Origin: JABACD01 sp047639675
GTDB lineage: Bacteria; Planctomycetota; UBA1135; GCA-002686595
DNA length: 64,000 nt
Assembly (NCBI GenBank): GCA_047639675.1
Contig: JBLIOI010000001.1
Location: forward strand, 62,001-126,000
Direction of reading: 5' to 3'
Below, one piece after another: positions 51,613 to 61,600 of the stretch. Under the pieces are notes generated by a model, which ran no database searches, had not been told where the DNA came from, and saw only the letters and a list, made by a program, of their open reading frames with translations. The translations under genes and the position numbers were made by a program. Every line of letters begins with the position of its first letter. Within the stretch, counting starts at the first letter, position 1.

Positions 51613-52479
51613 ATGTCTGACTCCATCCCGACCTCCTCCGACGATCCCGAGATCTTGCTCGTGGACGACGTCCCGTTGCTTTTGCAATCGCTTGGCCGAT
51701 TACTGCACGGGCAGTATCGCTTGGCCTATGCGAACTCCGGAGAGGAGGCGCTCGAGATTCTGGAGCGCTGGCCCGCAATCGAAGTCATCGTCAGTGATTT
51801 TGACATGCCGGGTATGAAGGGCACTGAGCTACTGACGCAAGTGGTAAAAACTCACCCGCTGACATCGCGCATCCTGCTGACGGGCGTGCCCAAGTTCGAC
51901 CTCGCTCGCGAAGCATTCGAGCAAGCCAAGTTACATCGATTCCTTTGCAAGCCCTGCGGGTCCAAGGAATTGCTGGAAGCCCTTTCGAGTGGTGTGAAGG
52001 CGCACTACAAGGCAGTGCGCGAAGAACTTGAAGCTTGCGATCTGCTCTTTTCAACAGAGTCACTGGCTGTTCAAAATCGTGATCTCGAACAGCGCATCGA
52101 TCACCAGGCTCAGTCGATTTACTGTCTAAGACAGATGGGCATCGATTTGAACCAGGCCCGTGGATTGGAGGAGATCGCCGATGTCGCTACTTTGGCCGCC
52201 AGTCAGGCGCTCGATGGCCGCGGCGTCTCTCTGCAATTTCGCAACCTAGATGAAGCTCTCATAAATTTCAGCGCCGGGCCAGAAATCAGCGCCCGAATGC
52301 TTAGTGAGCCCCTCGTGACGCAAGACGGAATTATTGGCGAGTTTGTCGTCGACGTGCTCAATCCCAATGGTCGTCGAATGGGTTCTGCTCAACAGAACAT
52401 CCTGGCTTCGATCGCGTCAAGTACCGCGGTCGCGATCCACAATGAGTTACGCCATGGGAAGCGGCACGTAGCGCAGTAG
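51613..52479 (+). CDS. Response regulator with C-terminal GAF-like domain
   Basis: The 288-residue protein has an N-terminal receiver domain with the acidic pair in LLVDDVP, phosphoacceptor Asp62 (VIVSDFDMPGMKG), and Lys113 (HRFLCKPCGSKELL). The last 150 residues contain a coiled segment (NRDLEQRIDHQAQSIYCLRQ) and a GAF-like region (LEEIADVATLAASQALDGRGVSLQFRN, ending AVAIHNEL). No DNA-binding helix is seen, so it may signal through protein contacts. The ATG at 51613 was chosen; a longer frame from 51388 lies inside the UPF0210 gene. It follows that gene by 110 bases on the same strand and may belong to the same transcript, or stand alone. Confidence 0.85.
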   Translation: MSDSIPTSSDDPEILLVDDVPLLLQSLGRLLHGQYRLAYANSGEEALEILERWPAIEVIVSDFDMPGMKGTELLTQVVKTHPLTSRILLTGVPKFDLAREAFEQAKLHRFLCKPCGSKELLEALSSGVKAHYKAVREELEACDLLFSTESLAVQNRDLEQRIDHQAQSIYCLRQMGIDLNQARGLEEIADVATLAASQALDGRGVSLQFRNLDEALINFSAGPEISARMLSEPLVTQDGIIGEFVVDVLNPNGRRMGSAQQNILASIASSTAVAIHNELRHGKRHVAQ

Positions 52480-52653
52480 GCCTGCGCGCAGATCGAGTGG
52501 GCCGCGGCCAACACTTCGATCGCGAACAGGTCGACGCCTTTCTGTTCAAAGGCGGAGCTCGGTAAGAGGCCTGCTTACGGCTTACTGATGGCGATGTGTG
52601 CCCGAAAAGCGCGCTGCATTTAGTGCCCAATATCGCCTGAGCGCTTTGCGGTG

Positions 52654-53214
52654 TCAGCGTAGCTCGGTGCCAGACATATCCCTGCCGCTGGCAAGGATCG
52701 CGAAGCCAAACACGTACTCGATCGACGCTCCAGCGAGCGCGCCTACGAAGGCGGGGGCTTCGAGGGCTATCAATGGATAGGCGGAGAGGGCGAGGGTTGC
52801 TCCCATCGCCAAGAAGATCTTCATTCCATAGAGCGTGGAAAAGGTCAGATAGCGCCCACCAATGATCAGCAACATTGATGGGAAGAACCACTCCAGCGTG
52901 TGTAAGGCGGTGCCGGCGGCAATCGGCATGCAAAAGATCATCCAAGCCGTACCTTGGATCGCAAGCGGGGCCAGCGGGTTGTCCGCTCTATGCTTGCCCG
53001 ATTGGCCCATTGCTTTGCACAACAGGATTGAGAGCGGGAAGATCAGCGTGCCTCCGAGAAGGAGCGTCAGCACTCCAGTTGTAGGCTCTGCAAAGAACGC
53101 GACGAGCGCGGCAATCAACCAGATCGTAGCCGAGGTGATCGCTCCCGCCGCTCCGCGGCCATAGGCCTCGCGCATGTCGCTTTGGGCTTCCGCAATGCTC
53201 ATTGTCTGGCTCAT
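52654..53214 (-). CDS. Multi-pass membrane protein of unknown function
   Basis: The 186-residue protein has about six predicted helices (for example TSATIWLIAALVAFFA, GVLTLLLGGTLIFPLSILL, and IFLAMGATLALSAYPLIAL). The N-terminal AEAQSDMREAYGRGAAGAITSATIW stretch looks like the start of DUF7010-type proteins, but this is recalled and not certain. No catalytic motif can be seen. The gene is alone on the minus strand between the response regulator (convergent) and the MFS transporter (divergent). Confidence 0.75.
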   Translation of the reverse strand: MSQTMSIAEAQSDMREAYGRGAAGAITSATIWLIAALVAFFAEPTTGVLTLLLGGTLIFPLSILLCKAMGQSGKHRADNPLAPLAIQGTAWMIFCMPIAAGTALHTLEWFFPSMLLIIGGRYLTFSTLYGMKIFLAMGATLALSAYPLIALEAPAFVGALAGASIEYVFGFAILASGRDMSGTELR

Positions 53215-53556
53215 GCCGGCTAGGATAGCACTGGAAGTGGAGATTCACTCCGGCTAGAGCTTCTCGAACTCAGCCCTCTCCAGGAGCGTTCTCCATTGCA
53301 TTCAATTCGCGAGCCACGATCGCGACCTCTGACCCTGGAACACTTGCCCATCTGAGCCCATTCGCTCTGATTGAATTGGATGCGACTGCCATGATCCCTG
53401 CGGGCAGGTCGAATCATCGGAAGAGGGGGCGAGGGCCGTGGATGTGCTCGACGCGCTCCACCGACTCAAAGCTGGTTGCCGATTATTGTGTGGTATGGAG
53501 CTGTTGTTCAACGACGGCGGAGAGTCTGACACCGCATTGCGGTTACCCTCTCCGCA
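53215..53556. other. Divergent intergenic region upstream of the MFS gene
   Basis: The 342-base gap has no convincing gene. An open frame at 53376-54074 is a shadow that overlaps the MFS gene in another frame. The clearest structure is the nested dyad at 53517-53555 directly before the MFS start. The other end carries no strong promoter pattern. Confidence 0.45.
53517..53555 (+). promoter_or_regulatory. Nested hairpin or operator abutting the MFS start codon
   Basis: GCGGAGAG (53517-53524) is perfectly complementary to CTCTCCGC (53548-53555). Inside lies a second perfect stem ACCGC-ATT-GCGGT (53531-53543). The structure ends one base before the ATG at 53557, and no Shine-Dalgarno is visible in the unpaired part. 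It could be an mRNA hairpin controlling initiation or a repressor operator. Confidence 0.4.
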
Positions 53557-54780
53557 ATGGTCTCTTGGAAGCGTACATATTGGGTCGTTTGGGTGGCGAA
53601 CTTCGTCACGGCGATTGGAATGATGAGCTTCTTGCCGTTCTTCCCAACGCACTTGGCGAATTTGGGCGTGGCGGAAGAGGATCTGGCCACTTGGACGGGG
53701 GCGATCTTCGGGGCGGCGCCGCTGGTGGCTGCGGTGATGACTCCAATTTGGAGCGCGCTTGGAGATCGCTATGGCAGGCGCCTGATGACCGTCCGAGCGA
53801 TGTTGGCGATCACTATTTTTGTCGGCAGCATGGGCTTTGCAACGGGACCTTGGCAGCTATTGGCCTTGCGCCTTGGACAGGGTTGCTTCTCCGGGTTCAT
53901 TGCTCCGAGCATCACTTTGGTGAGCGTTGTAGCGCCGGAAGAGCGCCAGGGATACATCGCTGGGTCCTTGGCAACCGCCATGGCTTTGGGATCGGTATTC
54001 GGGCCGTTGATCGGCGGCGTGGTGATAGCTACTTCGGGGATGGGCCAGGTCTTCTTTGTCGTTTCAGGCGCTAGCTTCTTCGCGGCTTGCCTGGTTTGGT
54101 TCTTTGCCAAGGAGCAAGCGTCGGATCGCATCAAGGTGGAAAAAGGAGTTTCAGCCCTTGAGGTCCTCCGTGGAAGCCTGCGTGACATCGGTGATGTGTG
54201 GCGTAATAGTTCCTTGCGCAACGCCTTACAGATGGTCTTCTGGATGATCCTGGGCGTGGGGGCGACGGCTCCTTTGTTGCAGCTATTCGTTGAGCAATTG
54301 GGAGAAGATCGAGCGCGCGCCGGCGAGTTGACCGGCATCTTGTACAGCTGCGCGGCGGGAGTGAACCTGGTGGCGATGCCGATCTGGGGTCGCATTGGGG
54401 ACAAGCACGGGCATGCGGTCACTCTCCGAATTTGTTCGACCTTCGCGTTGGTTGCGCTCTTCCTACACGTCGTGACGACGAACATCGTGATGTTGTTCGC
54501 GGTGCGCATCCTGCTCGCAGTGGGCTTGGCGGGGGCGACGCCGCTCGCCTATGGCCTGGCGGCGAACGAGTTTGGCGTTCAAAAACGTGGCAGCGCGATG
54601 GGGGCGGTGTTTGCGTCGCGTACCTTCGCCTACGCTATATCAGCGATTGTCGGCGGGTTCTTTAGCCAATACATTGGCATTCGCGGGCTGTTCCTCGCGG
54701 GCAGTTTGATCCTGCTCGTCGTTCTGATACTGCAAGCACGTGATCGCCGAGCGGCGACCACGGCGTCCTCGAAGGCCTAG
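53557..54780 (+). CDS. MFS multidrug-type efflux transporter
   Basis: The 407-residue protein has twelve predicted helices and the major-facilitator motifs: motif A as ALGDRYGRRLMTVRA between helices 2 and 3, GFIAPSITLVSVVAPEERQG (helix 5 with the conserved Pro-Ser-Ile and the E-x-R-G start), and a second-half motif A-like GRIGDKHGHAVTLRI. The shape fits drug:H+ antiporters such as MdtG. The start is ATG at 53557. The gene has a nested hairpin directly upstream, and its stop shares CTAG with the convergent TPR gene. Substrate unknown. Confidence 0.9.
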   Translation: MVSWKRTYWVVWVANFVTAIGMMSFLPFFPTHLANLGVAEEDLATWTGAIFGAAPLVAAVMTPIWSALGDRYGRRLMTVRAMLAITIFVGSMGFATGPWQLLALRLGQGCFSGFIAPSITLVSVVAPEERQGYIAGSLATAMALGSVFGPLIGGVVIATSGMGQVFFVVSGASFFAACLVWFFAKEQASDRIKVEKGVSALEVLRGSLRDIGDVWRNSSLRNALQMVFWMILGVGATAPLLQLFVEQLGEDRARAGELTGILYSCAAGVNLVAMPIWGRIGDKHGHAVTLRICSTFALVALFLHVVTTNIVMLFAVRILLAVGLAGATPLAYGLAANEFGVQKRGSAMGAVFASRTFAYAISAIVGGFFSQYIGIRGLFLAGSLILLVVLILQARDRRAATTASSKA

Positions 54781-56462
54781 CCTTCCGAGGGATCAGCTTC
54801 TCGCTCTGCGGCCAACCGGCGCTTGCGGATCAAGATCTCAAGCGCCATCAAGTTGTTGGCACTGTCGCGTTTGGCGGTGGTGTAGAGATCCCGCAAATCC
54901 TGGTTGAGATCCTCGCGCGCTAGGGCATCCTGCGCCAGTTCGTTGGATGTGATGTACATCTCCTTGACCCGAGCAAACTCGCGATCCAGGTTGTAGTGCA
55001 AGACCACGGCGGTGTCGTTGAGCAGTGCCGGATTCGTTGGATCAAAGCTGAGAGCGTGCTCGTAGCCTTCCAAAGCGCGTTCGTAGTACTTCATGCGAAG
55101 CTCTCCTTGCCCTTCAGTTCTGGCGAGCTTATCGCCCGCGTCGCGATAGAAGAGGCCCATGTTGTTCCAGTAACGCGGGTTACTTCCGGCGCTGTTTGCT
55201 TGGACGGCGCTAAGTCGAGCGGCGTCGAGAATTCGCTCCTGGCTGAAAGAGTAGCCAACCAGCGAATCGAGTATGCGCAGATTGCGATCGATGTCGCCTT
55301 GCACGGAACCATAGAGCCCCACGGCGTCGATCTGGATGGCTTCCAGCATGGCGGTGAGCGCTCCTTCCTGATCTTGCATGTGGTAGTTGCAGAGCGCGAT
55401 GTACCACTTGCAGTTGGTGTAGGCGGGCCAGTCTGTGAAGCAAAGTTCAAAGGCTGCCTTCGAGCGTTCGTACTCACCAGCGTCGAACAACGCCCAACCT
55501 AGCCACCAGAGTAAAGTGGCGTCATCGGTGCTTTCAGTCGAGTGGCGACTGTCGAAGTTTTTTGAGCCTTGATCTAGGGCTTGCACGAAGCCTTCGCGCC
55601 CCAAGCTGTTCAGGATTTGATCGAAGGCTACTGCGTTCGGATCGATGCCCAGGGCGATGGCGTATTCAGTTGAGGCTTCAGCCTTGCGACTCTTCCAAAG
55701 TAGCGCGTCGGCCATCTTCTTGTGAGCGCTGGCGCTGCGGCGCAGTCCTGCACTGTCATCTTCTGCGACTACAACAGCCGCGGCACGTCCGAAAGCGTCG
55801 TAGGCCGTTTGCCAGTGAGCGTTCGCAGCTTCGACGAGTGTTTCATCGGCGTTCGCCACGATGAACTGCGAGAAGGCGATGTCGCCGAGCATGAAATTCT
55901 CAGCTACGCCGTCGCCCGAAATCTTCAGTGCCTGTTCAGCGGCCGCGCGCGCCACGTCGAGTCGCTGGGAGTTCCACGCGGAATCGGCTAGTGGGAAGAA
56001 CGCATCGGCGTACTCCTGCGCATCGGCTTCCGTCGCCGTCATCAGGTAGTTGACCGCATCACCGAAGTTGATGGCGACCATGCTGCCGCCCAAGCCTTCC
56101 GCGATGTACTTGCGCGCCTTGCCAGCGAAGGCCATGCCGTAGATGTAGTCGACTCCCGCTCCCGTGTGACCCGCGCCCGCCAAATCGTCGGCCATGTCGA
56201 GGGCATCGTTCAGCAGCCCCTGTTCGATCAGTGCGCGCGCCAGCCAAATGCGTGTCGACAGTTGGCCGCCATTCAAGTTGTCGGCTTTCGCGAGCAGCGC
56301 GTGGGCTTCATCGCCTTGACCGCTTGCGATCAAGCTGCGGCCACGAAGGACCAACTCCGCGACACCCGGCTCCGATTGAATCTCGGGCGTCGGAGGGTTT
56401 TGAACAAAGGGGAGCGCGTGGGGCAGGGCGCCGAGCGCTAGTACAATGAGAAGTGAATGCAT
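54777..56462 (-). CDS. Secreted TPR-like helical repeat protein
   Basis: The 561-residue protein has a short signal peptide (HSLLIVLALGALPHALPF) and then helical repeats throughout, for example ARAAAEQALKISGDGVAENFMLG and GEYERSKAAFELCFTDWPAYTNCKW. The C-terminal third contains NPRYWNNMGLFYRDAG and NDTAVVLHYNLDREFARVKEMY, which is similar in order to the upstream protein at 56505-58424 (NNANNAGYFNRDIG, NDTGLILAYYLQRDIETARDYL). The two are probably paralogues in one operon with a 42-base gap. The last 15 residues are charged. An envelope scaffold role is likely; no enzyme motif is seen. Confidence 0.82.
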   Translation of the reverse strand: MHSLLIVLALGALPHALPFVQNPPTPEIQSEPGVAELVLRGRSLIASGQGDEAHALLAKADNLNGGQLSTRIWLARALIEQGLLNDALDMADDLAGAGHTGAGVDYIYGMAFAGKARKYIAEGLGGSMVAINFGDAVNYLMTATEADAQEYADAFFPLADSAWNSQRLDVARAAAEQALKISGDGVAENFMLGDIAFSQFIVANADETLVEAANAHWQTAYDAFGRAAAVVVAEDDSAGLRRSASAHKKMADALLWKSRKAEASTEYAIALGIDPNAVAFDQILNSLGREGFVQALDQGSKNFDSRHSTESTDDATLLWWLGWALFDAGEYERSKAAFELCFTDWPAYTNCKWYIALCNYHMQDQEGALTAMLEAIQIDAVGLYGSVQGDIDRNLRILDSLVGYSFSQERILDAARLSAVQANSAGSNPRYWNNMGLFYRDAGDKLARTEGQGELRMKYYERALEGYEHALSFDPTNPALLNDTAVVLHYNLDREFARVKEMYITSNELAQDALAREDLNQDLRDLYTTAKRDSANNLMALEILIRKRRLAAEREADPSEG

Positions 56463-56504
56463 CGTTCGGGGGGGCTTCGATTGATAGTGGGCGACTAGGG
56501 AGGC

Positions 56505-58424
56505 TTACTGGCTAGTCAGTTGTTCCTGCAGCTCGCGCAGGATAGCTACCCGTTTCAGGACCTGTTCGGAATCCAGATTCTTCCAGTAGTGCGACTCGAT
56601 GGCACGTGCAGCCGGGACTTTTCCACTCGCGATATGACTACATAGCGGTAGGAAGAACTGGGTCACACCCAATCGAGGATTTCGTTCGTATTCGAGGCTC
56701 TTTTCAAACAGGCGCTGGGCGGTGGCGGCATCGCCTTCGAGAGTCAGGGAAATTACTCCCAAGTTCTGGTAAGCGTCGCCGACAGCCTCGCGGGTCATCG
56801 TGCGCTCATCTTCGTCTTCGATTCCAGCTTCCAACTGGGGGAGGCCAACGGAAATGGCGCGTTCGAGGTAGTCGCGTGCGGTCTCGATGTCGCGTTGCAA
56901 GTAGTACGCGAGAATCAACCCAGTGTCATTGATCGTGCGCGCATCTTGCGGGGCGAGGATGGCTGCTTGCACATAGGCCTTGTAGCTCGCTTCCATGTGG
57001 CCCTTGGCCAACTCGAAGAGCTCTGAGACCTTTTCCATATCCGGCTCTTCCGCTTGCAAGGCATGGGTTCCTTGCGTTTCGTACTGCACCCCAATATCGC
57101 GGTTGAAGTAGCCCGCGTTGTTGGCGTTGTTGCGATCTTCAAAGTCGAAGGTAAGCAAGCGGTCGGCGAGCTCGGTGGCTTTTATCAGGCGCGCGAAGCC
57201 TTCGCTATACGACTCTTGTGTTCCGCCGCCAAGCCCTTCTTCCCATGCAGTGTTGTGTTCCATGAGCAAGAAGCTCAAAGAGCGCGTGCCCGACCACAGG
57301 CGATCTTGGACTTCCCAACGCAAACCGCCCTCGAACAACTCTTCCATCGACCAGTAGGCCTCCTCTGCGGCTTCCAGGTCGCCTGCGTAGAACAGGCTCC
57401 AACCTACTCCATCACGGCAAATGACTTCGTAGGCTTGGCACGCGTCCGTGTAGGTTTCGTCCAATTCACGTGCGCGAAGGAGTTCTGCTTCAGCTGCTTT
57501 GAATGTCTCTGACTGATCGTCTTGATTCGCCAGCATACTCTCAAGCGCAACCTCGTACTTGGCGCGACCGAGCCACCAATGGCCGATGGCAGACTCTTCA
57601 TGCTCCGCCGCGAATTCGGTGTAGATGCTTTCTACTTCGCTCCATCCACTGTCTTCTTGCGCCAAGCGTTGTTGTGTCTCGTGCAAGACTGTGTCTTGCG
57701 GGTTGAGCTTGATCGCAGTTGTGATCGTAGTTCGTGCATCTTCACGGCGCTCTTCCCACAAGTACAAGTTGGAGAGTTGTACCCATCCCCAGTTGACCGT
57801 TGGATCCAAAGCGATTTCCGCTTCGATTGCGTCGCGCGCACTCTCGAAATATTCGGGCGCCTTGTCTTCCGCAATTGCCCCATTCTTCGCGGACGTGTAG
57901 GCGGAGAAGTACAGTTCGGAGAGCGTACGTTCCGGTGTGTTTCTGAAGTAGCGCTCATAGCGCGCATTCTCCAAGCGCAGTTCGACTCCCTTGGTCGCAA
58001 AATCTATGGCTTCTTCGAGTTGAGTTGCATCGCCGGTGGCGAAGAACAGCATCCAAGTGGCGCGCGCCGCGCCGAACCACGCGGAGGGTGCCTCGCCACT
58101 TTCCGCCGCCTCGAGGAAAGCCAAACGAGAGTCCTCGAAGAAGAAGGGGTTGCCATCTTCTGCGCCCATGCGCAGGGTCGCTTCGCCGCGCAAGAATTGA
58201 ACCTCGGCATTCTCGTTCTTCAGTTCGAGGGCGGTGTCGAGTTCCGTCATCGCATCGCGCGGATCGCCTTCGATGATTAGACGTCGAGCGTCGACGAGAG
58301 CGACTTGAGCTAGAAGCTCAGGGCTGGACTTGCTGGTCAGGGTCGTCTCTGGAACTGATTGCGAAGCGCAGCCAGCGAGGATGACGATGAGGGCGAGCGG
58401 ACCAGCGTAGAAGGAAACGCGCAT
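56505..58424 (-). CDS. TPR lipoprotein
   Basis: The 639-residue protein starts with a lipoprotein signal (LALIVILAGCASQ) and continues with TPR repeats: LIIEGDPRDAMTELDTALELKNENAEVQFLRGE, DPTVNWGWVQLSNLYLWEERREDARTTITTAIKLNPQ and others. It is strongly acidic. The C-terminal part shares an arrangement with the downstream gene product. It is first in the pair and divergent from the giant Ig-like lipoprotein gene at 58676. Such proteins commonly scaffold envelope complexes. No partner can be read from the sequence. Confidence 0.85.
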   Translation of the reverse strand: MRVSFYAGPLALIVILAGCASQSVPETTLTSKSSPELLAQVALVDARRLIIEGDPRDAMTELDTALELKNENAEVQFLRGEATLRMGAEDGNPFFFEDSRLAFLEAAESGEAPSAWFGAARATWMLFFATGDATQLEEAIDFATKGVELRLENARYERYFRNTPERTLSELYFSAYTSAKNGAIAEDKAPEYFESARDAIEAEIALDPTVNWGWVQLSNLYLWEERREDARTTITTAIKLNPQDTVLHETQQRLAQEDSGWSEVESIYTEFAAEHEESAIGHWWLGRAKYEVALESMLANQDDQSETFKAAEAELLRARELDETYTDACQAYEVICRDGVGWSLFYAGDLEAAEEAYWSMEELFEGGLRWEVQDRLWSGTRSLSFLLMEHNTAWEEGLGGGTQESYSEGFARLIKATELADRLLTFDFEDRNNANNAGYFNRDIGVQYETQGTHALQAEEPDMEKVSELFELAKGHMEASYKAYVQAAILAPQDARTINDTGLILAYYLQRDIETARDYLERAISVGLPQLEAGIEDEDERTMTREAVGDAYQNLGVISLTLEGDAATAQRLFEKSLEYERNPRLGVTQFFLPLCSHIASGKVPAARAIESHYWKNLDSEQVLKRVAILRELQEQLTSQ

Positions 58425-58675
58425 GGAGTCTGGTGCAGAAGCAGGGGCCGTAAAAGGAGCACGGCATTCTAACCGTCAAAACCAATTGGTCGAGCCAGGC
58501 CTTTAGCCCAGTCCCAGCTCCGAGTCACCCCTTCCATGCCGGGGAAACGTCCGCTAAGAAAGATGGGGCAACCCGCCACTGGATTGGGGAAGATATAGTT
58601 ACGTGCCCCGTCCCTTTGGGACGCCCACCCTTTTCTACGCCCTGGACGGCCAAAATGCCGCTCACGCCCCCCTAC

Positions 58676-61600
58676 ATGACCCGATTCCGCGCCCGCCGAC
58701 CGTTTTTGTCCGCTTTGAGCCGGCCAATGCTCCTTGGAGCCCTTGTGCTCGGGACCTTTGCGTCGTGCGACAATCCTGCATGCCTTTTCGGGTCAAATGG
58801 CTGCCAAATCCTCGCAAATGGGGGTGCAAACGCGGTTTCCGCGACCTTCCCAGAGATTGGTGAGTGGGTGGAGCCCGTCGCGCCCTCGATCGAGAGAATT
58901 TTCCCTGAGGGCTTTGCTCACCCGCAATCGCCTGTAGTGATTGTTTTTAACGAATCGATTTCGCCCGGGACGATCGCTGGAGCCTTCGAGGTTCGTGCGA
59001 CGGCGGGTGGTGGAACAGGCTCACAGGTCAGTTCTGTACTGGTCGGGGATGGGCGCGTCCTGGTGCTCTTGCCCAGCGGGCTGGTCCCTGGATTGGAATA
59101 TGAGGTGGCTTACGCCTCGGACGCCTCGATCCGCGACCTCTCAGGCGCCCTCGTGGCTCAGCCTGATGGGGGGGTGATCGCGACCTTCTCCGTCGATTCC
59201 GAGCCGGTGCCGGAACCCGGCGTGCTGATGACTTGGCCGCTCAACAATGCAACCGGATCCAGCCCGATCACGGAGGTTGTGACGGTTTTCGACCGCGTCA
59301 TCAACGCGACAAGCGTGACGCCCGCCTCATGGAGCGTGAAAATCGACGGGATCGATCCCGCGTTCAATCCGCCTCCCTTGCCGACGATGGTTCCTTCGGG
59401 GAACGGCGGTGGGCCTACGACGGACACCAGAATCTACACTTGGACTAGTCTCGATCCGGTCACTGCCGAGCGTGTTGAGTTGGGTGTCGATGCGATGGTG
59501 ACGATTGAGCTTTCTACCGGCGCAAACACGAACACGCACATCTCTACCTTTGGCACGGAGAAAATGCCCGTTGCGTTCATGGCGCCGCTTACGAACACCT
59601 CGACCACTTTGCCCTTCTCGATTCCGTCCATGCCGGTGATTCAAAGCGAGCCCGACGACGCGATCGGTATTGAGAATCTTTCGCCGACGGGATCCCGGCC
59701 CTTCATGATGACCGTTGAGATTCCCGGAGGCATCTTAGACGGCGACGTTCTGGAGGTCTTCATGGTCGGAACGAATCCGCCCGACCCGAACAACGCGAAC
59801 GCACCTGCCCGCATTTCGAGTTTCCGAGAAGTTCCGCTTTCAGCGGGACCAGGACCGGTTTTGCTCGAGGAGTCGGACCTATTGTTGGTCAGCACGGTGA
59901 CGCCGCTGACTGCCATCTTCGACGACGCCGACATCGCCTTTGCATTTTCCCTGCGGCGCGGAGCCTTGCGCACGCCTATTTGGTTGCTCGATGTGGATCT
60001 TACGAGTGAAGGAGTGCAGGACGCCTTCATCGATACGACGGGGCCGACGTTCCTGAACTTGCTCGGCAAGGAAGAAGGCGACTTGCTCCTTGTCAGCGAT
60101 CTACGTGAACTTTCGGTGAGCGGAGTGGCCGCTGAGGAGATTCGTACGGCGTCGGTCGTGGCTCACTTGATGAGCGGTGACGTGGACAACCTCGTTGGTG
60201 GTGAATTGCCTCCCTTGCCCGTCTTTGCCACCAATGGTGCCTTTATTGCGGCGCCGGTGAATATTGGGCAGGTTCCTTTCGGCGACCTTGTCGTGCCGGT
60301 GGACATGGTGATCTACGACAAGGGCCTGAACCCGTCCGAAGTGATTTCCTTTAACTACACCCAGCGTGGCTCAAGCGGCGTTGGCATGGACATCTCGAGC
60401 GGCAACGACATCGATGTCACGGTTGTCGATGCAGTCACTTTGGCGCCGATTGTTGGCGCGAACGTCTACCGTCACGAATCTGTCGGCGGAGTTCTGACAG
60501 CAACGATCACGGGTGTTTTGGCCACGGACAACGCGGGCGAGGTGGCCATGTCGCCGGCGCCCGGAGGCGATACTTTGATCACGGTGGATGCAGCGGGCTA
60601 CGACCTGTTTACTTTCCAAGGAGTGCCGACGACTCGTCTCGACGTGTTGTTGATTCCGACGCCCGTGCCCTTTGGCACGGCGCTCAATTCGGCGCGGACT
60701 CCGACCAATGCGTTGACGTCGCCTTTCTTGCATGCCTTTGCTGCGGACTCGCGCGCGTTGCTAGCTAGCGACAAGTTGATTCTCTCCAGCGACACGGCTT
60801 ACAACCCGCTGTTGAATCAAACGATTATCACCTTCGCAACGATCGGTGTGAGTTTGGGCAAGGCGGGGCTTGTGACTTTCCTCGCCACCAAGGATCCGTC
60901 GAGCTTGACGAATCCATCCGCTTTCTCCGCAGCGACCTTCTTGCAAGCTTTCGAACTGGAATTTCCGCGTACACCGCTGGGTCCGCCGCCGCCGGTTGAT
61001 GTGGTCAGTTTCGTTACATCCACCCTGCTCTCAGATGTCTCGATCAACCCCGCGGACATTCCGCTGGGGACAGTCGAGCAGAGGCTCGCCAAGCCCGCCA
61101 ACTACGCCCTCGACTTCCCGAGCGGGACGCTCCCGACGGTTTCAGTGGAAGCCTTCACGCCCGGCATCGATGGCTTGATGACCGCGGGGATGGGCCTCGC
61201 GTATTTCAACTCTGGAAACGACAATTGGGACCTGCGCAGCGCCTACTCCGCGCGCATCAAGGCCGGAGGCGAGCTCGCGACGAGTCTAGCGATCGAAGAC
61301 GAGCGCTTGCTGCGCGTCGAGCTTACCGATCCCACCGGTAACCGGACCGGCGTGCGTCAGCCGCTATCTGCCGCGATGATGAACGATACGCTAACCCCGG
61401 CGGGAGTTCCGTTGCTTACCGCACCGGCTGCCAATAGCGGTGGCGTAGCCTTTGACCTGGTCTTCGAGAACGTGATCACCGGCTCTTTGGATACCAAGGG
61501 CCTGTATCACGCCATGCTGGTGGATTCTGGGGCCCGGCGCTGGCACCTCTGGAGCGTGGACACGGCGGATGGCGCGGGTTCGATCGTCGCGCACGTGCCC

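Noticed and set aside
53376..54074. Open frame of 232 codons overlapping the start of the MFS gene
   Set aside because: Different frame from the clear MFS protein, low-complexity Gly/Arg-rich translation and no motif.
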